In this document: piece by piece, positions 54,501 through 62,742 of the stretch
How positions within the stretch are numbered: the stretch's first letter is position 1
How the letters are laid out: each line of letters opens with the position of its first letter
From: Trichococcus palustris
GTDB lineage: Bacteria > Bacillota > Bacilli > Lactobacillales > Aerococcaceae
Length of the DNA: 64,000 bases
Direction of reading: 5' to 3'
Assembly: GCF_900114465.1 (NCBI RefSeq)
Contig: NZ_FOTD01000001.1
Location: 124,001 to 188,000 of the forward strand
Program-made: the position numbers and the translations under genes
The notes under the pieces: model-generated
Database searches by the model: none
What the model was told of the DNA's origin: nothing
Seen by the model: the letters and a program-made list of their open reading frames with translations, nothing else

Positions 54501-55266
54501 CATCCGCGGCAAAATCGACCGGATCGACTTGGTCAATGCCGGCAACGAGAACTACCTGACCATCCTCGACTACAAATCGAGTGCGCACAGCTTCAATTTC
54601 TCCGATGCCTACTACGGCTTGGCGATGCAGATGATCACCTATCTGGATGTGGCGCTGTCGAACGCGGACAAGCTGCTGGCCGGGAAAACTTTGCCGGCGG
54701 GGGCGTTCTATCTGCACGTCAAGAATCCGTTCATCAAGCAAAATTCCTTCCTGACGCTCGAGGAATACCAGCAGACGATCATTTCCGACTACAAGCTGAA
54801 AGGTCTGCTGTTGAGCGACCCGGCCGTCTTGGATACGATCGACCCGGCCGTGGAAAGCGGCCAGTCGTCGGAAGTGTTCCCGTTCAACAAATTGAAGGGC
54901 GGCAACCTGGGCAAGAAGAACGAATTGATCACGCTGGATGAATTCAATCGCCTGATCGGCAAAAACCGGGCGAATATGGTGGAAGCCGGCGAGAAGATCC
55001 TGTCCGGCGACCTGAAGCTCGATCCGATCAAGGACCGGCCGTATACGCCGTCCGTCAGCGGGCCGTACCGTGCCATTTCGCAGTTCGACAACACCCTGCC
55101 GGAGAACCGCTACCGCAAGTACATCAAGCTGTCGAAGGAAGAAGTGCTGGCGAAGATCAAAGAAGAGCAGGATAAAGAGCAGGATAAAAATCAAGATGAA
55201 CAACACGAACCGAACGGCGCGAATCATTTGAACGAAGAAACCAAGCAGGAAGGGGATGAGCGATGA
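51592..55266 (+). CDS. rexB: RexB (AddB-type) subunit of the recombination helicase-nuclease
   Basis: 1224 residues, the normal size. The N-terminus is a degenerate UvrD-like fold without a working Walker A, as in Lactobacillales RexB. The C-terminal nuclease has 'GKIDRIDLVNAGNENYLTIL', 'DYKSSAHSF' and the QxxxY helix 'LAMQMITYLD'. In AddB a cysteine in a (C)PxxHF segment helps hold a 4Fe-4S cluster; here the segment reads 'RYFEDPYSHFLQYG' with Asp in that place, consistent with the cluster-free RexB type. The C-terminus ends in a Gln/Glu/Asp-rich tail. GGAGGGG precedes the ATG, and the stop overlaps rexA. Confidence 0.95.
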   Translation: MGLQFTLGKESADKKQAIYQKISRIMAEEPDANIFVLVPEHAKFEAEMSILDKLWELNGFKGQDMMGSMNLQTFSFSRLAWYLLKKSPIFQQQQLTEAGLSMLVRKILLEKENDLVLFRREANKEGFIQQLTDLFLELRSGRIEEEDLKGILAKQDDSSNGTDFQLKLEELTALYHAFNAALLDKYLEKESILEALAGVIATMDMQDTYIFIDGYYRFTARELQIVTTLLRAAKQVTITLALDKAYVSEPPAMHQLFYTAGSTYHMLYHLARGMGVHVMKDEWIAKDTDGYGAGILRLEEYWIASSDVNGNKLQDSFALTEEQQENIQIWGCETKQAEVFHVANHIKKLVAEEGYRYKDILILARTVEEYETIVKPIFDQSGMDVFYDKADAMKHHPFMDFIDALFRIRQNYWRYPDIMRLLRTELLTPAAHGNPEALEATLKEILQFREKVDVTENVLLAYGYEGNSWMSKQDWYFATFADENGNANQSAEDKKMQETANEVRNFLKDLLIPFYQKMVKAKTGREAATVLYHFLIAAKVDKQMIFWRDEALAQEDLTLARQQEQIWKVFLNLLDEYVELLGDSPFNAAAFHEILLTGFQNATFSLVPPSIDQVVFSSIEGARFEPSKVVFLMGMTQDHLPAQKETKSLLTQEDREQLSGSLSEEKYLHPTTAESMAAEPYVAYQAFLSGTEKVIFSYPMSSEDSKKSPKLSPYVSRIANALNIPVVVKPQDIADAGDTTAFLGTKEQNVSQLVHLLRKQRSTNETIPTLWKYILAYIAKDPETKAIMQQVFASLWHKNVPSKLTAPVAEQLYGKDLYLSVSQLERYFEDPYSHFLQYGLKLKERAKYELSAAGTGEFFHEALEQIVNQLKSKLIDTDNLTEETVQHIADEVLKILYGKEKYTILSTSNRMAFIRDQLGETIQKMAWVINQHGKRTALKNVRTEAVFGQMGGEAMLEGLHMPLKNGGTLHIRGKIDRIDLVNAGNENYLTILDYKSSAHSFNFSDAYYGLAMQMITYLDVALSNADKLLAGKTLPAGAFYLHVKNPFIKQNSFLTLEEYQQTIISDYKLKGLLLSDPAVLDTIDPAVESGQSSEVFPFNKLKGGNLGKKNELITLDEFNRLIGKNRANMVEAGEKILSGDLKLDPIKDRPYTPSVSGPYRAISQFDNTLPENRYRKYIKLSKEEVLAKIKEEQDKEQDKNQDEQHEPNGANHLNEETKQEGDER

Positions 55267-58200
55267 TGACGGGCATTCCGGCACGCACACCGAACGAAAA
55301 ATTTACGGAAACGCAATGGCAATCGATCTACCAGACCGGCGACAACATCCTCGTTTCCGCATCGGCGGGGTCAGGCAAGACGACCGTGCTGATACAGCGG
55401 ATCATCGAAAAAGTGAAGGGCGGGACGAACGTCGACGAGTTGTTGGTCGTGACCTTCACCGAATCGGCCGCGAAGGAAATGAAGGAGCGGATGACGAGCG
55501 CCATCCAGTCCGCCATCAACCAGGCGGAGACGCAGGAACAGTATCTGCACCTGATCAAGCAGCTGTCGTTGATGCCGCAGGCGAACATCTCGACGATCCA
55601 CGCCTTCTGCCTGAAGGTCATCCAGCGCTATTTCTACCTGATCGATCTGGACCCGGTCTTCCGCTTGCTGGCGGACACGATCGAAGTGGAGTTGCTGAAG
55701 GAGGACGTCTGGGAAGAGGTGAAGGAGGAACTTTACGGCGAACCGGACACCTTCTTCAAGAAATTGGCGAAGGCCTATTCGAAGGACCGCAGCGACGAAG
55801 ACCTGATGAAGCTGGTCTTCTCGCTCTACGAGTTCTCCCGGGCGAATCCGAACCCTTACCGTTGGCTGGATTCCTTGCCTATGCTGTACAACACAGACGA
55901 AGGACTGGTGAACAGCCTGCTCTACAGGGAGCTGCTGAAGCCGCAGATGCTGAGCCTGATCGAAGGCATCCGATACGATGCCGAACAGGCCCTGCACCTG
56001 GCCGGTGAAGACAGCGAAACGGCACCGCAGCGGGAACTGTTGGAAACGGAGTGCGGCTATGCCGTCCAACTGCTGGAAGCGATCCAACAGGACGACTACG
56101 AAAAGGGCTACCGCATCGTGACGGAGCAGCTGAACTTCGCGCGCTGGACCGGCAGCAAGAAGGCCGACGACGATGAACTGAAGGAGCGCAAAGGCCAGCT
56201 GAAGGACCTGCGCGACAAGTACAAGGAAGATTTCGGCGCTTTGACGAAGCAATACTTCAACCGTCCGCTGGCGGAACAGGAGCAGGTACTGCAGGGCATC
56301 CGCCCTTACGCCGAAGAAATGGCACGCGTCACGAAGCGCTTCTCCGAAGCCTATTGGGAACGCAAACTGGCGGACAATGTGCTAGACTTCAACGACCTGG
56401 AGCATCTGACGCTGCAGATTTTGGCGCCCTTTGCCCCCAACGGCGAACGCCAGATGAGCGATGCCAGCGCTTATTACCGCAACAAATTCCAGGAAGTGCT
56501 GATCGACGAATACCAGGACGTGAACCAGCTGCAAGAAAGCATCCTCTATTGGGTCACGCGGCACCAGCCCGAAACCGAGAACTTGTTCATGGTGGGTGAC
56601 GTCAAACAGTCCATCTATGCGTTCCGCTTGGCGGATCCGAGCTTGTTCCTACGCAAATACGCGGCCTTCGCCGACAAGAACGGCGGGGAACGGATCATCC
56701 TGGCGGAAAACTTCCGTTCGCGCACAGAGGTCATCGGCTTCACGAATTTCATCTTCGAACAGCTGATGGACGAGCGGGTGGGGCAGATGGCCTATGACGA
56801 AGCCGCGAAGCTGCAGGCCGGCAACAAGTCCTTTCCGGAAAGCGAACGCAACCAGACGGAGCTGCTGATCTACCTGTCGGAGAATGCGGACAGCGATGAA
56901 GAAGTCCTCACCGAAGAGAACGATCTGGAGGCAGACATGACGATCGACGACAAGACCGCCGGCGAAGTCACGATGGTGGCGCAGAAGATCAGGGCTTTGA
57001 TCGACGAGCATTTCCCCATCTACGACAAGAAAACGAAGAGCGAACGGCCGCTGTCGTACCGCGACATCGTGCTGTTGACGCCGACGAAGAAGAACAATCT
57101 GGTCATCCTGGAGATCTTCAAGGACTTCCAGATACCGGTCATCTTGAACGACACGGAAAGCTATTTCCAGCGGACCGAAGTATCGATCATCCTGTCGCTG
57201 CTGAAGGTGATCGATAACCCGCGGCAGGACATCCCGCTTGCGGCCGTGCTGCGTTCGCCGATCGTCGGCCTGGACGAGAAGCAGCTGGCGCTGATCCGCA
57301 TCCATCACAAAAACGGCGACTTCTATGACGCCGTGCAGCATTTCATGATGCTGTACAATACCGGCGCCATCGGACACACCGCTGAATTCAAGGACATCCA
57401 CACGCGGCTGGAACGCTTCCTGGCGCAGTTGGCCGAATGGCGCAACCTGTCCAGACGGAGCAGCCTGGTCACACTGATCTGGACGATCTACAACGACACC
57501 CACTTCCTGGACTACGTCGGGGGGATGGTCGCCGGCAAACAGCGGACCGCCAACCTGCACGCTTTGTACGAGCGGGCCAAGAAATACGAGGAAACGAACT
57601 ACAAGGGTCTGTTCCAGTTCATCCGCTTCATCGAGAAGATCCAGCAGCGCGACAAGGATTTGGCGGAGCCGACCTCCTTCAGCGATGACGAGGATGCCGT
57701 GCGGGTGATGACCATCCATGCCAGCAAAGGGCTGGAATTCCCGGTCGTCTTCCTGATGGACCTGTCGAAGCGCTTCAACCTGAGCGACACCCGCAGCAGC
57801 TACATCTTCTCCGAGAAATACGGCCTAGGGACAGACTACTTCGATGTCGACCAACGGGTGCAGTACCCTTCCTTGGCGCGCCAGGCGCTCGCCATCGAGA
57901 AGAAGAAGAATCTGTTGGCCGAAGAGATGCGGAAATTGTACGTCGCTTTGACCCGGGCGGAACAGAAGTTGTTCCTGGTCGGCTCCTACAAGACGGAAGA
58001 GAAGCTGTGGGCCGATTGGCATGTGGCGGACGGCACGCGCGGGAAGATGCTGCCGGACTATCTGCGCCTGCAGGCCAGTTCGATGATGAAATGGCTGGGC
58101 ATGTGTCTCTACCGACATGAGGACGCCGAAAATGATTATTTCCACCGCGAATACAAAGGCGAATTGACGCATTATCCGGTCCATTTCGCCGTCAGCACCT

Positions 58201-59075
58201 TCCGCGAGGAGGATCTGCTGTCCTTCATTCCGGTCGCCTTGGAGGAGATCAACGAGTCCGAATGGAAGGATGAGATCGAAAAGATGGCGAACGGGAAAGT
58301 GGAGCCGCACGACCATTCCTTGGCGGAGGACATGCGCTTGGCCGTCGCGCTGATGGAAGCCAAATATCCCCACCAGGCTGCGACGACGACAACCAGCTAC
58401 CAGTCGGTGTCGGAGATCAAGCGCTTGTTCGAGGACCCGGATGAGACGCATATGCTGAAGCTCGATCTGGCGGACACAAAACGCGTCTCGCGCTATGTCG
58501 AGCCGGACTTCCCGCACCCGAAATTCATGCAGGAGACCGTGACGCCGACAAGCGCCGAAATCGGGACCGCAACGCATTTCGTAATGCAGTCGGTGGATTT
58601 GACGCAGGACATCACGGAAACGTATGTCGCGCAACTGTTGCTTGAATTGGTGGGTGATGGCCTGCTACAGGAAGCCGTGGCGGCAAAAATCAACGTGGAA
58701 CAGATCGCGTTGTTCTTCCAGACGGCATTGGGCCAGGAAATCCAGGTGAATGCCGACAAGGTGCGACGGGAAATGCCGTTTTCGCTCCTGATACCCGCCG
58801 GCAGGATCTTCGCGGAGATTTCGGAAGAGGACGGGGACAACCTGTTGATCCACGGTATCATCGATGGTTTCATCGAATACGAAGACAACATCGTCCTGTA
58901 TGACTTCAAGACCGATTTCGTCAGCGATCGGCCACCGTTTTTGCCGGAGAACATCGTCGAGAAGTACAAAGGGCAGATGAACCTGTATAAAAAGGGTCTG
59001 GAGACCATCCGCCACAAACCCGTCAGCGCGGTCTATATCTGTTTGCTGTCGAACAATACAAATATTTCCATCTAA
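55263..59075 (+). CDS. rexA: RexA (AddA-type) helicase-nuclease subunit
   Basis: 1270 residues. It is an SF1A UvrD-like helicase: Walker A 'SASAGSGKTT' (32-41), 'VVTFTESAAKEMKERM', DExQ motif 'LIDEYQDVNQLQ', 'GDVKQSIYAFR', 'VMTIHASKGLEFPVVFL' and 'KLYVALTRAEQKLFLVG'. The C-terminal nuclease has 'IIDGFIEYEDNIVLYDFKTD' and 'YKGQMNLYKKGLE'. With RexB it resects double-strand breaks for RecA, stopping at Chi-like sites, and degrades phage DNA. Its start overlaps the rexB stop by four bases (ATGA). The protein stops soon after 'VSAVYICLLSNN', and its last ~330 bases and terminator are duplicated at 60.2-60.7 kb. Confidence 0.96.
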   Translation: MMTGIPARTPNEKFTETQWQSIYQTGDNILVSASAGSGKTTVLIQRIIEKVKGGTNVDELLVVTFTESAAKEMKERMTSAIQSAINQAETQEQYLHLIKQLSLMPQANISTIHAFCLKVIQRYFYLIDLDPVFRLLADTIEVELLKEDVWEEVKEELYGEPDTFFKKLAKAYSKDRSDEDLMKLVFSLYEFSRANPNPYRWLDSLPMLYNTDEGLVNSLLYRELLKPQMLSLIEGIRYDAEQALHLAGEDSETAPQRELLETECGYAVQLLEAIQQDDYEKGYRIVTEQLNFARWTGSKKADDDELKERKGQLKDLRDKYKEDFGALTKQYFNRPLAEQEQVLQGIRPYAEEMARVTKRFSEAYWERKLADNVLDFNDLEHLTLQILAPFAPNGERQMSDASAYYRNKFQEVLIDEYQDVNQLQESILYWVTRHQPETENLFMVGDVKQSIYAFRLADPSLFLRKYAAFADKNGGERIILAENFRSRTEVIGFTNFIFEQLMDERVGQMAYDEAAKLQAGNKSFPESERNQTELLIYLSENADSDEEVLTEENDLEADMTIDDKTAGEVTMVAQKIRALIDEHFPIYDKKTKSERPLSYRDIVLLTPTKKNNLVILEIFKDFQIPVILNDTESYFQRTEVSIILSLLKVIDNPRQDIPLAAVLRSPIVGLDEKQLALIRIHHKNGDFYDAVQHFMMLYNTGAIGHTAEFKDIHTRLERFLAQLAEWRNLSRRSSLVTLIWTIYNDTHFLDYVGGMVAGKQRTANLHALYERAKKYEETNYKGLFQFIRFIEKIQQRDKDLAEPTSFSDDEDAVRVMTIHASKGLEFPVVFLMDLSKRFNLSDTRSSYIFSEKYGLGTDYFDVDQRVQYPSLARQALAIEKKKNLLAEEMRKLYVALTRAEQKLFLVGSYKTEEKLWADWHVADGTRGKMLPDYLRLQASSMMKWLGMCLYRHEDAENDYFHREYKGELTHYPVHFAVSTFREEDLLSFIPVALEEINESEWKDEIEKMANGKVEPHDHSLAEDMRLAVALMEAKYPHQAATTTTSYQSVSEIKRLFEDPDETHMLKLDLADTKRVSRYVEPDFPHPKFMQETVTPTSAEIGTATHFVMQSVDLTQDITETYVAQLLLELVGDGLLQEAVAAKINVEQIALFFQTALGQEIQVNADKVRREMPFSLLIPAGRIFAEISEEDGDNLLIHGIIDGFIEYEDNIVLYDFKTDFVSDRPPFLPENIVEKYKGQMNLYKKGLETIRHKPVSAVYICLLSNNTNISI

Positions 59076-59098
59076 AATGGTGTGGGTGGGATAAACAG

Positions 59099-59150
59099 AA
59101 AGAAGGTGGGGCAGCCCTAGATTTAGATCTAGGTTTGTCCCACCTTCTTC
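59099..59150 (+). terminator. Strong terminator of rexBA
   Basis: AGAAGGTGGG and CCCACCTTCT close a long stem containing an inner CCTAGATTTAGATCTAGG stem. A near-copy lies at 60635-60690. Confidence 0.88.
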
Positions 59151-59172
59151 TGTTATCTGTATATCTTGCTGA

Positions 59173-59436
59173 TGCTTTTTGGACACAACACCATTACCTT
59201 TGGTAGCCATCTTGTTTCCGCATGTAGATACTTTGATATATAATGAAGATGAGAGAGAAGTTGAACCAAAGGAGGACATGGGCGTAACAACTGCGTTAAG
59301 CATAGCTATATCTATGGCAATCCGTTAGAACAAGCCCGCCAACTATCTAGAATTGAAAAATTTAGCTGATAAAGGTATGAGTGAGGTCCTTAAACATCAC
59401 GTTGATGTATTTCACACCCAAGAATGTGATAAATGA
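59173..59436 (+). pseudogene. Remnant of an unrecognised gene with an in-frame stop
   Basis: An 87-codon frame is interrupted only by one TAG at 59326-59328. Before it come 'DTTPLPLVAILFPHVDTLIY' and 'ALSIAISMAIR'; after it come 'NKPANYLELKNLADKGMSEV' and 'HHVDVFHTQECDK', ending at TGA 59434, 12 bases before the isomerase start. Composition is protein-like. The N-terminus is missing and I do not recognise the family. A related fragment ('FSDTTPFTLAAI') occurs at 60887 after the second rexA end, which supports both being true coding remnants. Confidence 0.45.
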
Positions 59437-59448
59437 AAGGAGAAAATC

Positions 59449-60147
59449 ATGGCAAAAACTAATATCCGCACACCATTCTTTGTTTTTAACCCCAAATCCT
59501 ATTTGTTTGGAGAAGGCTTATTGGAACTAGTCAGAGAAGCAGACACACTAGCAGAAGAATTTCCGATTTCAATTTTTGTAACCGCTCCCTTCGCCGATAT
59601 TGCAGCTGTTTCATCAAATTCCAAAAATATTATTGTGACAGCTCAGCATTTAGATGGCATTTATCCGGATAAAGGAATGGGTCATGTGTTGCCCGAATCA
59701 CTTTATGAAGCAGGTGCACGTGCAGTATTTCTAAATCACGCTGAAAAACCCTTGACTCTGAATGGTCTAGCTAAAGCAATTTCGCGCGCAGCTGAACTTG
59801 AAATCATAACAATTGTATGTGCAGATTCGATTGCGGAGGCAAAGGCAATAACAATGCTAAATCCCGATATTGTTCTGTGCGAACCTTCAGAGCTAATTGG
59901 TACCGGTAAAACAAGTGATGAGAGCTATGTTAAAGAAACGATCGAGGCTGTTAAGAGTCTTAATCCGAATGTATTAGTTATGCAAGCAGCTGGAATCAGC
60001 ACGGCAGATGATGTCTATAGAACAATTTTGCTGCAAGCTGATGGAGTTGGATGTACCAGTGGTATAGTGAAGGCAAAAGACCCCAAAAAAATGCTAAGAG
60101 ATATGGTCCAGGCGACTGTAAAAGCATCAAATAAAAATAATAAATAA
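59449..60147 (+). CDS. Triosephosphate-isomerase family protein (sugar-phosphate isomerase)
   Basis: 232 residues forming a TIM barrel. Catalytic positions are kept: N14 and K16 in 'FNPKSYLFG', H97 in 'FLNHAEKP', E145 in 'LCEPSELIGTGK' (loop 6), and the phosphate loop 'GCTSGIVKAKDP'. It differs from housekeeping TpiA in several motifs (usual GHSERR, YEPVWAIGTG), so it is probably a paralogue acting on another sugar phosphate, such as erythrulose phosphate in alditol catabolism. It was probably once part of a sugar operon, given the gene remnants on both sides. AAGGAG precedes the ATG. Confidence 0.85.
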   Translation: MAKTNIRTPFFVFNPKSYLFGEGLLELVREADTLAEEFPISIFVTAPFADIAAVSSNSKNIIVTAQHLDGIYPDKGMGHVLPESLYEAGARAVFLNHAEKPLTLNGLAKAISRAAELEIITIVCADSIAEAKAITMLNPDIVLCEPSELIGTGKTSDESYVKETIEAVKSLNPNVLVMQAAGISTADDVYRTILLQADGVGCTSGIVKAKDPKKMLRDMVQATVKASNKNNK

Positions 60148-60227
60148 GGAAAGGAGACTCTATTAATGGAAGCGTAAAAAATAAATTATTAATGGAAGAA
60201 CTAATTTTACTCGATCTTGAAGCTGAA

Positions 60228-60606
60228 AATTCAGAAGTAGCCTTTTCAAAACGGGATTAGGGTAGGAACCCCAAGTGAATGCAGATAGGGGGTAAAACGG
60301 GAGATACCGTTCTCGCTGCTGATTTCGGCAAGTAAAATATTCACGGATATTCCCGAACATTTCGAAGAAAATCTTTTGGATCCACGGTATCATCGACGGC
60401 TTCATCGAATACGAAGAAAGCATAGTCCTGTATAAGTTCAAGACGGATTTCGTCGGCAATCGGCCACCTTTTTTGCCGGAGAACATCGTCGAGAAGTACA
60501 AAGGGCAGATGAACCTGTACAAAAAAGGGCTGGAGATCATACGGCACAAACCCGTCAGCGCGGTCTATATCTGCCTGCTGTCGAACAATACAAATATTTC
60601 CATCTA
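60228..60606 (+). pseudogene. Duplicated 3' end of rexA
   Basis: The 229 bases ending at the stop (60378-60606) match 58847-59075 at roughly nine bases in ten by eye, and weaker similarity runs back to about 60230. In the copy the frame reads 'IHGIIDGFIEYEESIVLYKF', so the Asp of the nuclease 'YDFKTD' is changed to Lys, and upstream the frame is broken. It has no start and is not functional. Confidence 0.88.
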
Positions 60607-60634
60607 AGCAGTGGTGCGCATGAGATAAACAGAA

Positions 60635-60690
60635 AGAAGGTGGGGCAATCCTAGGTCTAAATCTAGGATGTCCCACCTTCTTCTACTTTT
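60635..60690 (+). terminator. Second copy of the rexA terminator
   Basis: The same AGAAGGTGGGG / CCCACCTTCT stem as at 59099, with compensating differences in the inner stem (CCTAGGTCTAAATCTAGG). Confidence 0.82.
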
Positions 60691-60693
60691 TAT

Positions 60694-60875
60694 ATATATC
60701 CTACATTCCCGAATTATTATAACGAGGTATTGAAAAAGCCCATACCTACAGTCTTATCTAATAATCCACGTTATAAAAAATTATAACGTGGATTGCTTTG
60801 GAATACTCTGCAAATGTTGATTTATTAAACTTTTAAGGCTCCACGTTATAATTTTAGCGGGAATGCAGGATATAT
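60694..60875. mobile_element. MITE-like insertion of about 180 bases
   Basis: The ends are inverted repeats: ATATATCCTACATTCCCG (60694-60711) and CGGGAATGCAGGATATAT (60858-60875) differ at one position. Inside are a perfect 14-base-arm hairpin (60763-60794) and three copies of a TTATAACGWGG-like motif. The first rexA-terminator copy (59150-59180) has the flanks without this segment, so it is an insertion. No transposase is encoded. The outermost bases may include an ATAT target duplication. Confidence 0.7.
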
Positions 60876-60886
60876 GTTTCCGATGC

Positions 60887-61003
60887 TTTTCCGATACAAC
60901 ACCATTTACTTTGGCAGCTATTTCGGTCTCATCCTATAAAAGCACATCCTTCGCCCAATCTTCATATGAGCAAATCAAACAACTGAAAAATAAGGGCGTC
61001 TAA
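60887..61003 (+). pseudogene. Short coding remnant after the MITE-like element
   Basis: An open frame of 38 codons reads 'FSDTTPFTLAAI' then 'YKSTSFAQSSYEQIKQLKNK' and stops at 61001. Its start resembles the remnant at 59176 at DNA and protein level; after about 15 codons they diverge. It lacks a start codon. Confidence 0.35.
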
Positions 61004-61039
61004 CATACCATGCAAAAAGTGAATGAGGAGAATTGGCGT

Positions 61040-61082
61040 AAAAAACGGAACTGCTAAGATTCGCTTAGCAGCTCCGCTTTTC
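61040..61082 (-). terminator. Terminator of the 61-kb acetyltransferase gene
   Basis: Arms of about 17 bases (GCGGAGCTGCTAAG / CTTAGCAGTTCCG on the minus strand) followed by TTTTTT on the minus strand. It abuts the stop codon. Confidence 0.8.
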
Positions 61083-61639
61083 TATGACATTGGGGCGTTA
61101 TTCCATACTATGTCACCAATTTTTCGGTTATTTTCCCTATCTTCATACCGTATCACTTCAAAATTGTGATTCTTATAAAAATGTTCCAACCTATCCCAAT
61201 GGTCCCCATCAACATTGGATATCCACCCGGATATACGATTTATATTTCTTTTCTTTGCGATGTCAATAAGGGTAGAAAGAAGTATACCTCCATAGCCTTG
61301 GTTAACTAACTCTTTTTCCATTTCAATATCTTCTAAAGAAATGCTAGTAAAGTTTTCATTGAAGAACGCATTTAACATCGGATCTCGTCCAAGCTTCTTC
61401 CCCTTTCGGGTTATGACTCTAATTCCAAGGAAAATCCTCCTTTCTTCCTCTTTAGGAATATCGTCATAAAAGTGTCTGTATAGTATAAGACTGGACTTTT
61501 CTTTTGGGATTACAGAAACGACTTCAAAACCTTTATTTTTTAAACTTTCTGTGTGATTATTTAATATCTCTTCAATATCATTTTTTCGCCTTAATGGTGA
61601 ACTGTTGAAATTACGGAACAGCTGCTTAAGTATATCCAT
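61082..61639 (-). CDS. GNAT family N-acetyltransferase
   Basis: 185 residues. After a 75-residue N-terminal part comes a GNAT core with the acetyl-CoA loop 'VNQGYGGILLSTLIDIAKKR' (Q-x-x-G-x-G/G form), then 'FYKNHNFEVIRYED', the usual last strand pair. Mixed basic/acidic composition with no signal points to a cytoplasmic small-molecule or protein acetyltransferase of unknown target. AAGGTGG precedes the ATG. It is AT-rich and on the strand opposite its left neighbours. Confidence 0.8.
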   Translation of the reverse strand: MDILKQLFRNFNSSPLRRKNDIEEILNNHTESLKNKGFEVVSVIPKEKSSLILYRHFYDDIPKEEERRIFLGIRVITRKGKKLGRDPMLNAFFNENFTSISLEDIEMEKELVNQGYGGILLSTLIDIAKKRNINRISGWISNVDGDHWDRLEHFYKNHNFEVIRYEDRENNRKIGDIVWNNAPMS

Positions 61640-61869
61640 GGGTAACCACCTTTTATTTTTTACAAAAATGAGCTCGCGTTTACTATGTATTATTATATAC
61701 CTAATGTTACAAATATTTCTTCTTTAAAAAAATTCCCTATTGAGCGTGATCGAGGAGAGCGAAATAATGAAGGAGGATAGTGTTGCCAGTTTGCGGCATT
61801 ACTAACTTCCTTTTCTTATTTATGGGTAAATCTTCATGACATAGTCTACTTCAAAAAACTCACTTCCAT

Positions 61870-62016
61870 AAGTCTGCTATAGATATTCCCTTATCTCTAA
61901 TTACTATAGGAAAATCAAATGGAAGTTTAGCTTTATATCACAAGCCTTCAAAAGTCGAACCTTTATTTGAAACTCCTCCACCGATAGAGAGATTGTGCTT
62001 ACCATTGCCTTTTTAA
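61870..62016 (+). pseudogene. Possible coding remnant in a 430-base gene-poor stretch
   Basis: The region 61640-62072 has no full gene. One frame reads 'SAIDIPLSLITIGKSNGSLA' and 'YHKPSKVEPLFETPPPIERL' before a stop at 62014, protein-like but without a start. Directly after it GGTGTACCCAAAAATGACAC resembles an insertion-sequence end and adjoins the cut end of the antitoxin gene. The remainder shows nothing. Confidence 0.3.
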
Positions 62017-62072
62017 GGTGTACCCAAAAATGACACGGACAAGTATTTATTTTTTTGTATTCTTAGAGTAGA

Positions 62073-62300
62073 TTATAAGTGTCTAATAATTACTGCCATC
62101 ATCTCATCAAAAGAAAGGACTTGAGGGTTCTCATGGTGTTGCTTCATGGCGGCGTGGTAGAGTTCTAAGTCAGTTTCATCTTCAAATTTTTCCAATATTG
62201 CATTCCTGATGAGAGTGGATATCGTAATATTTTTTGCCTTCGCATATTCTCTGATCAATTTTTCTTCCTCTTCATCCAGATGCAATAATATGTTACTCAT
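62073..62300 (-). CDS. Ribbon-helix-helix antitoxin (RelB/DUF6290-like), orphan
   Basis: 75 residues from the ATG at 62300 (GGAG eight bases upstream; a GTG three codons earlier is also in frame). 'ILLHLDEEEEKLIREYAKAK' and 'ITISTLIRNAILEKFED' form a strand and two helices typical of a DNA-binding RHH dimer. The C-terminal tail ('SFDEMMAVIIRHL') should wrap a RelE-like toxin, but it ends abruptly and no toxin gene follows; the sequence beyond looks like an insertion-sequence edge. It is probably a left-over antitoxin, possibly with a changed C-terminus. Confidence 0.75.
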   Translation of the reverse strand: MSNILLHLDEEEEKLIREYAKAKNITISTLIRNAILEKFEDETDLELYHAAMKQHHENPQVLSFDEMMAVIIRHL

Positions 62301-62309
62301 TTTAACCAC

Positions 62310-62565
62310 TCCTTTATACGTACATTGTATTGAAAATGCAACTATCGTTCAAATGTTTTGGATGCCCTTTAGGGGTTATTTGCTTTCTTAATGAATAATC
62401 CCAAATGAAACATAGGGTGCGATGATTCCATAAAGGAAAAAGCTCGGCTGGGACAAAAAAACTGACATATTCAAGTTCCTAGTGCCTATCAGAATATGCC
62501 ACACCTTCTATTTTAATGAAAACGCTAAATAATTTATCTTGATTAAGTCGTTGATTATTGATAAT
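62310..62565. other. Intergenic DNA with a decayed terminator copy
   Basis: Between the antitoxin and the MarR operator no gene is seen. At 62448-62513 the phrase CTGGGACAAAAA and, further on, CACACCTTCTATTTT recall the two halves of the rexA-type terminator (gggacaaa...ccaccttct), now with poor pairing. It may be a decayed relative. Confidence 0.3.
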
Positions 62566-62589
62566 ATATACATGCGCATGCATGTATAT
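62566..62589. promoter_or_regulatory. Palindromic operator upstream of the second MarR gene
   Basis: ATATACATGC and GCATGTATAT are perfect inverted repeats around GCAT. The core GCGCATGCAT recurs at 63157-63166 before the next gene. Likely a MarR binding site. Confidence 0.6.
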
Positions 62590-62742
62590 GAACTTATTCA
62601 GTAATGATATCAGTCTTTGTGATTGTTAATTATTTGTTCCAATCATTCTAATTAGGATATACTGACTCATATACGAAAATGTTATATCGAAGAGACTTGC
62701 CTGTGAAATTTTTAGGCAGGGGATAACTATGGAGGACGTAAA

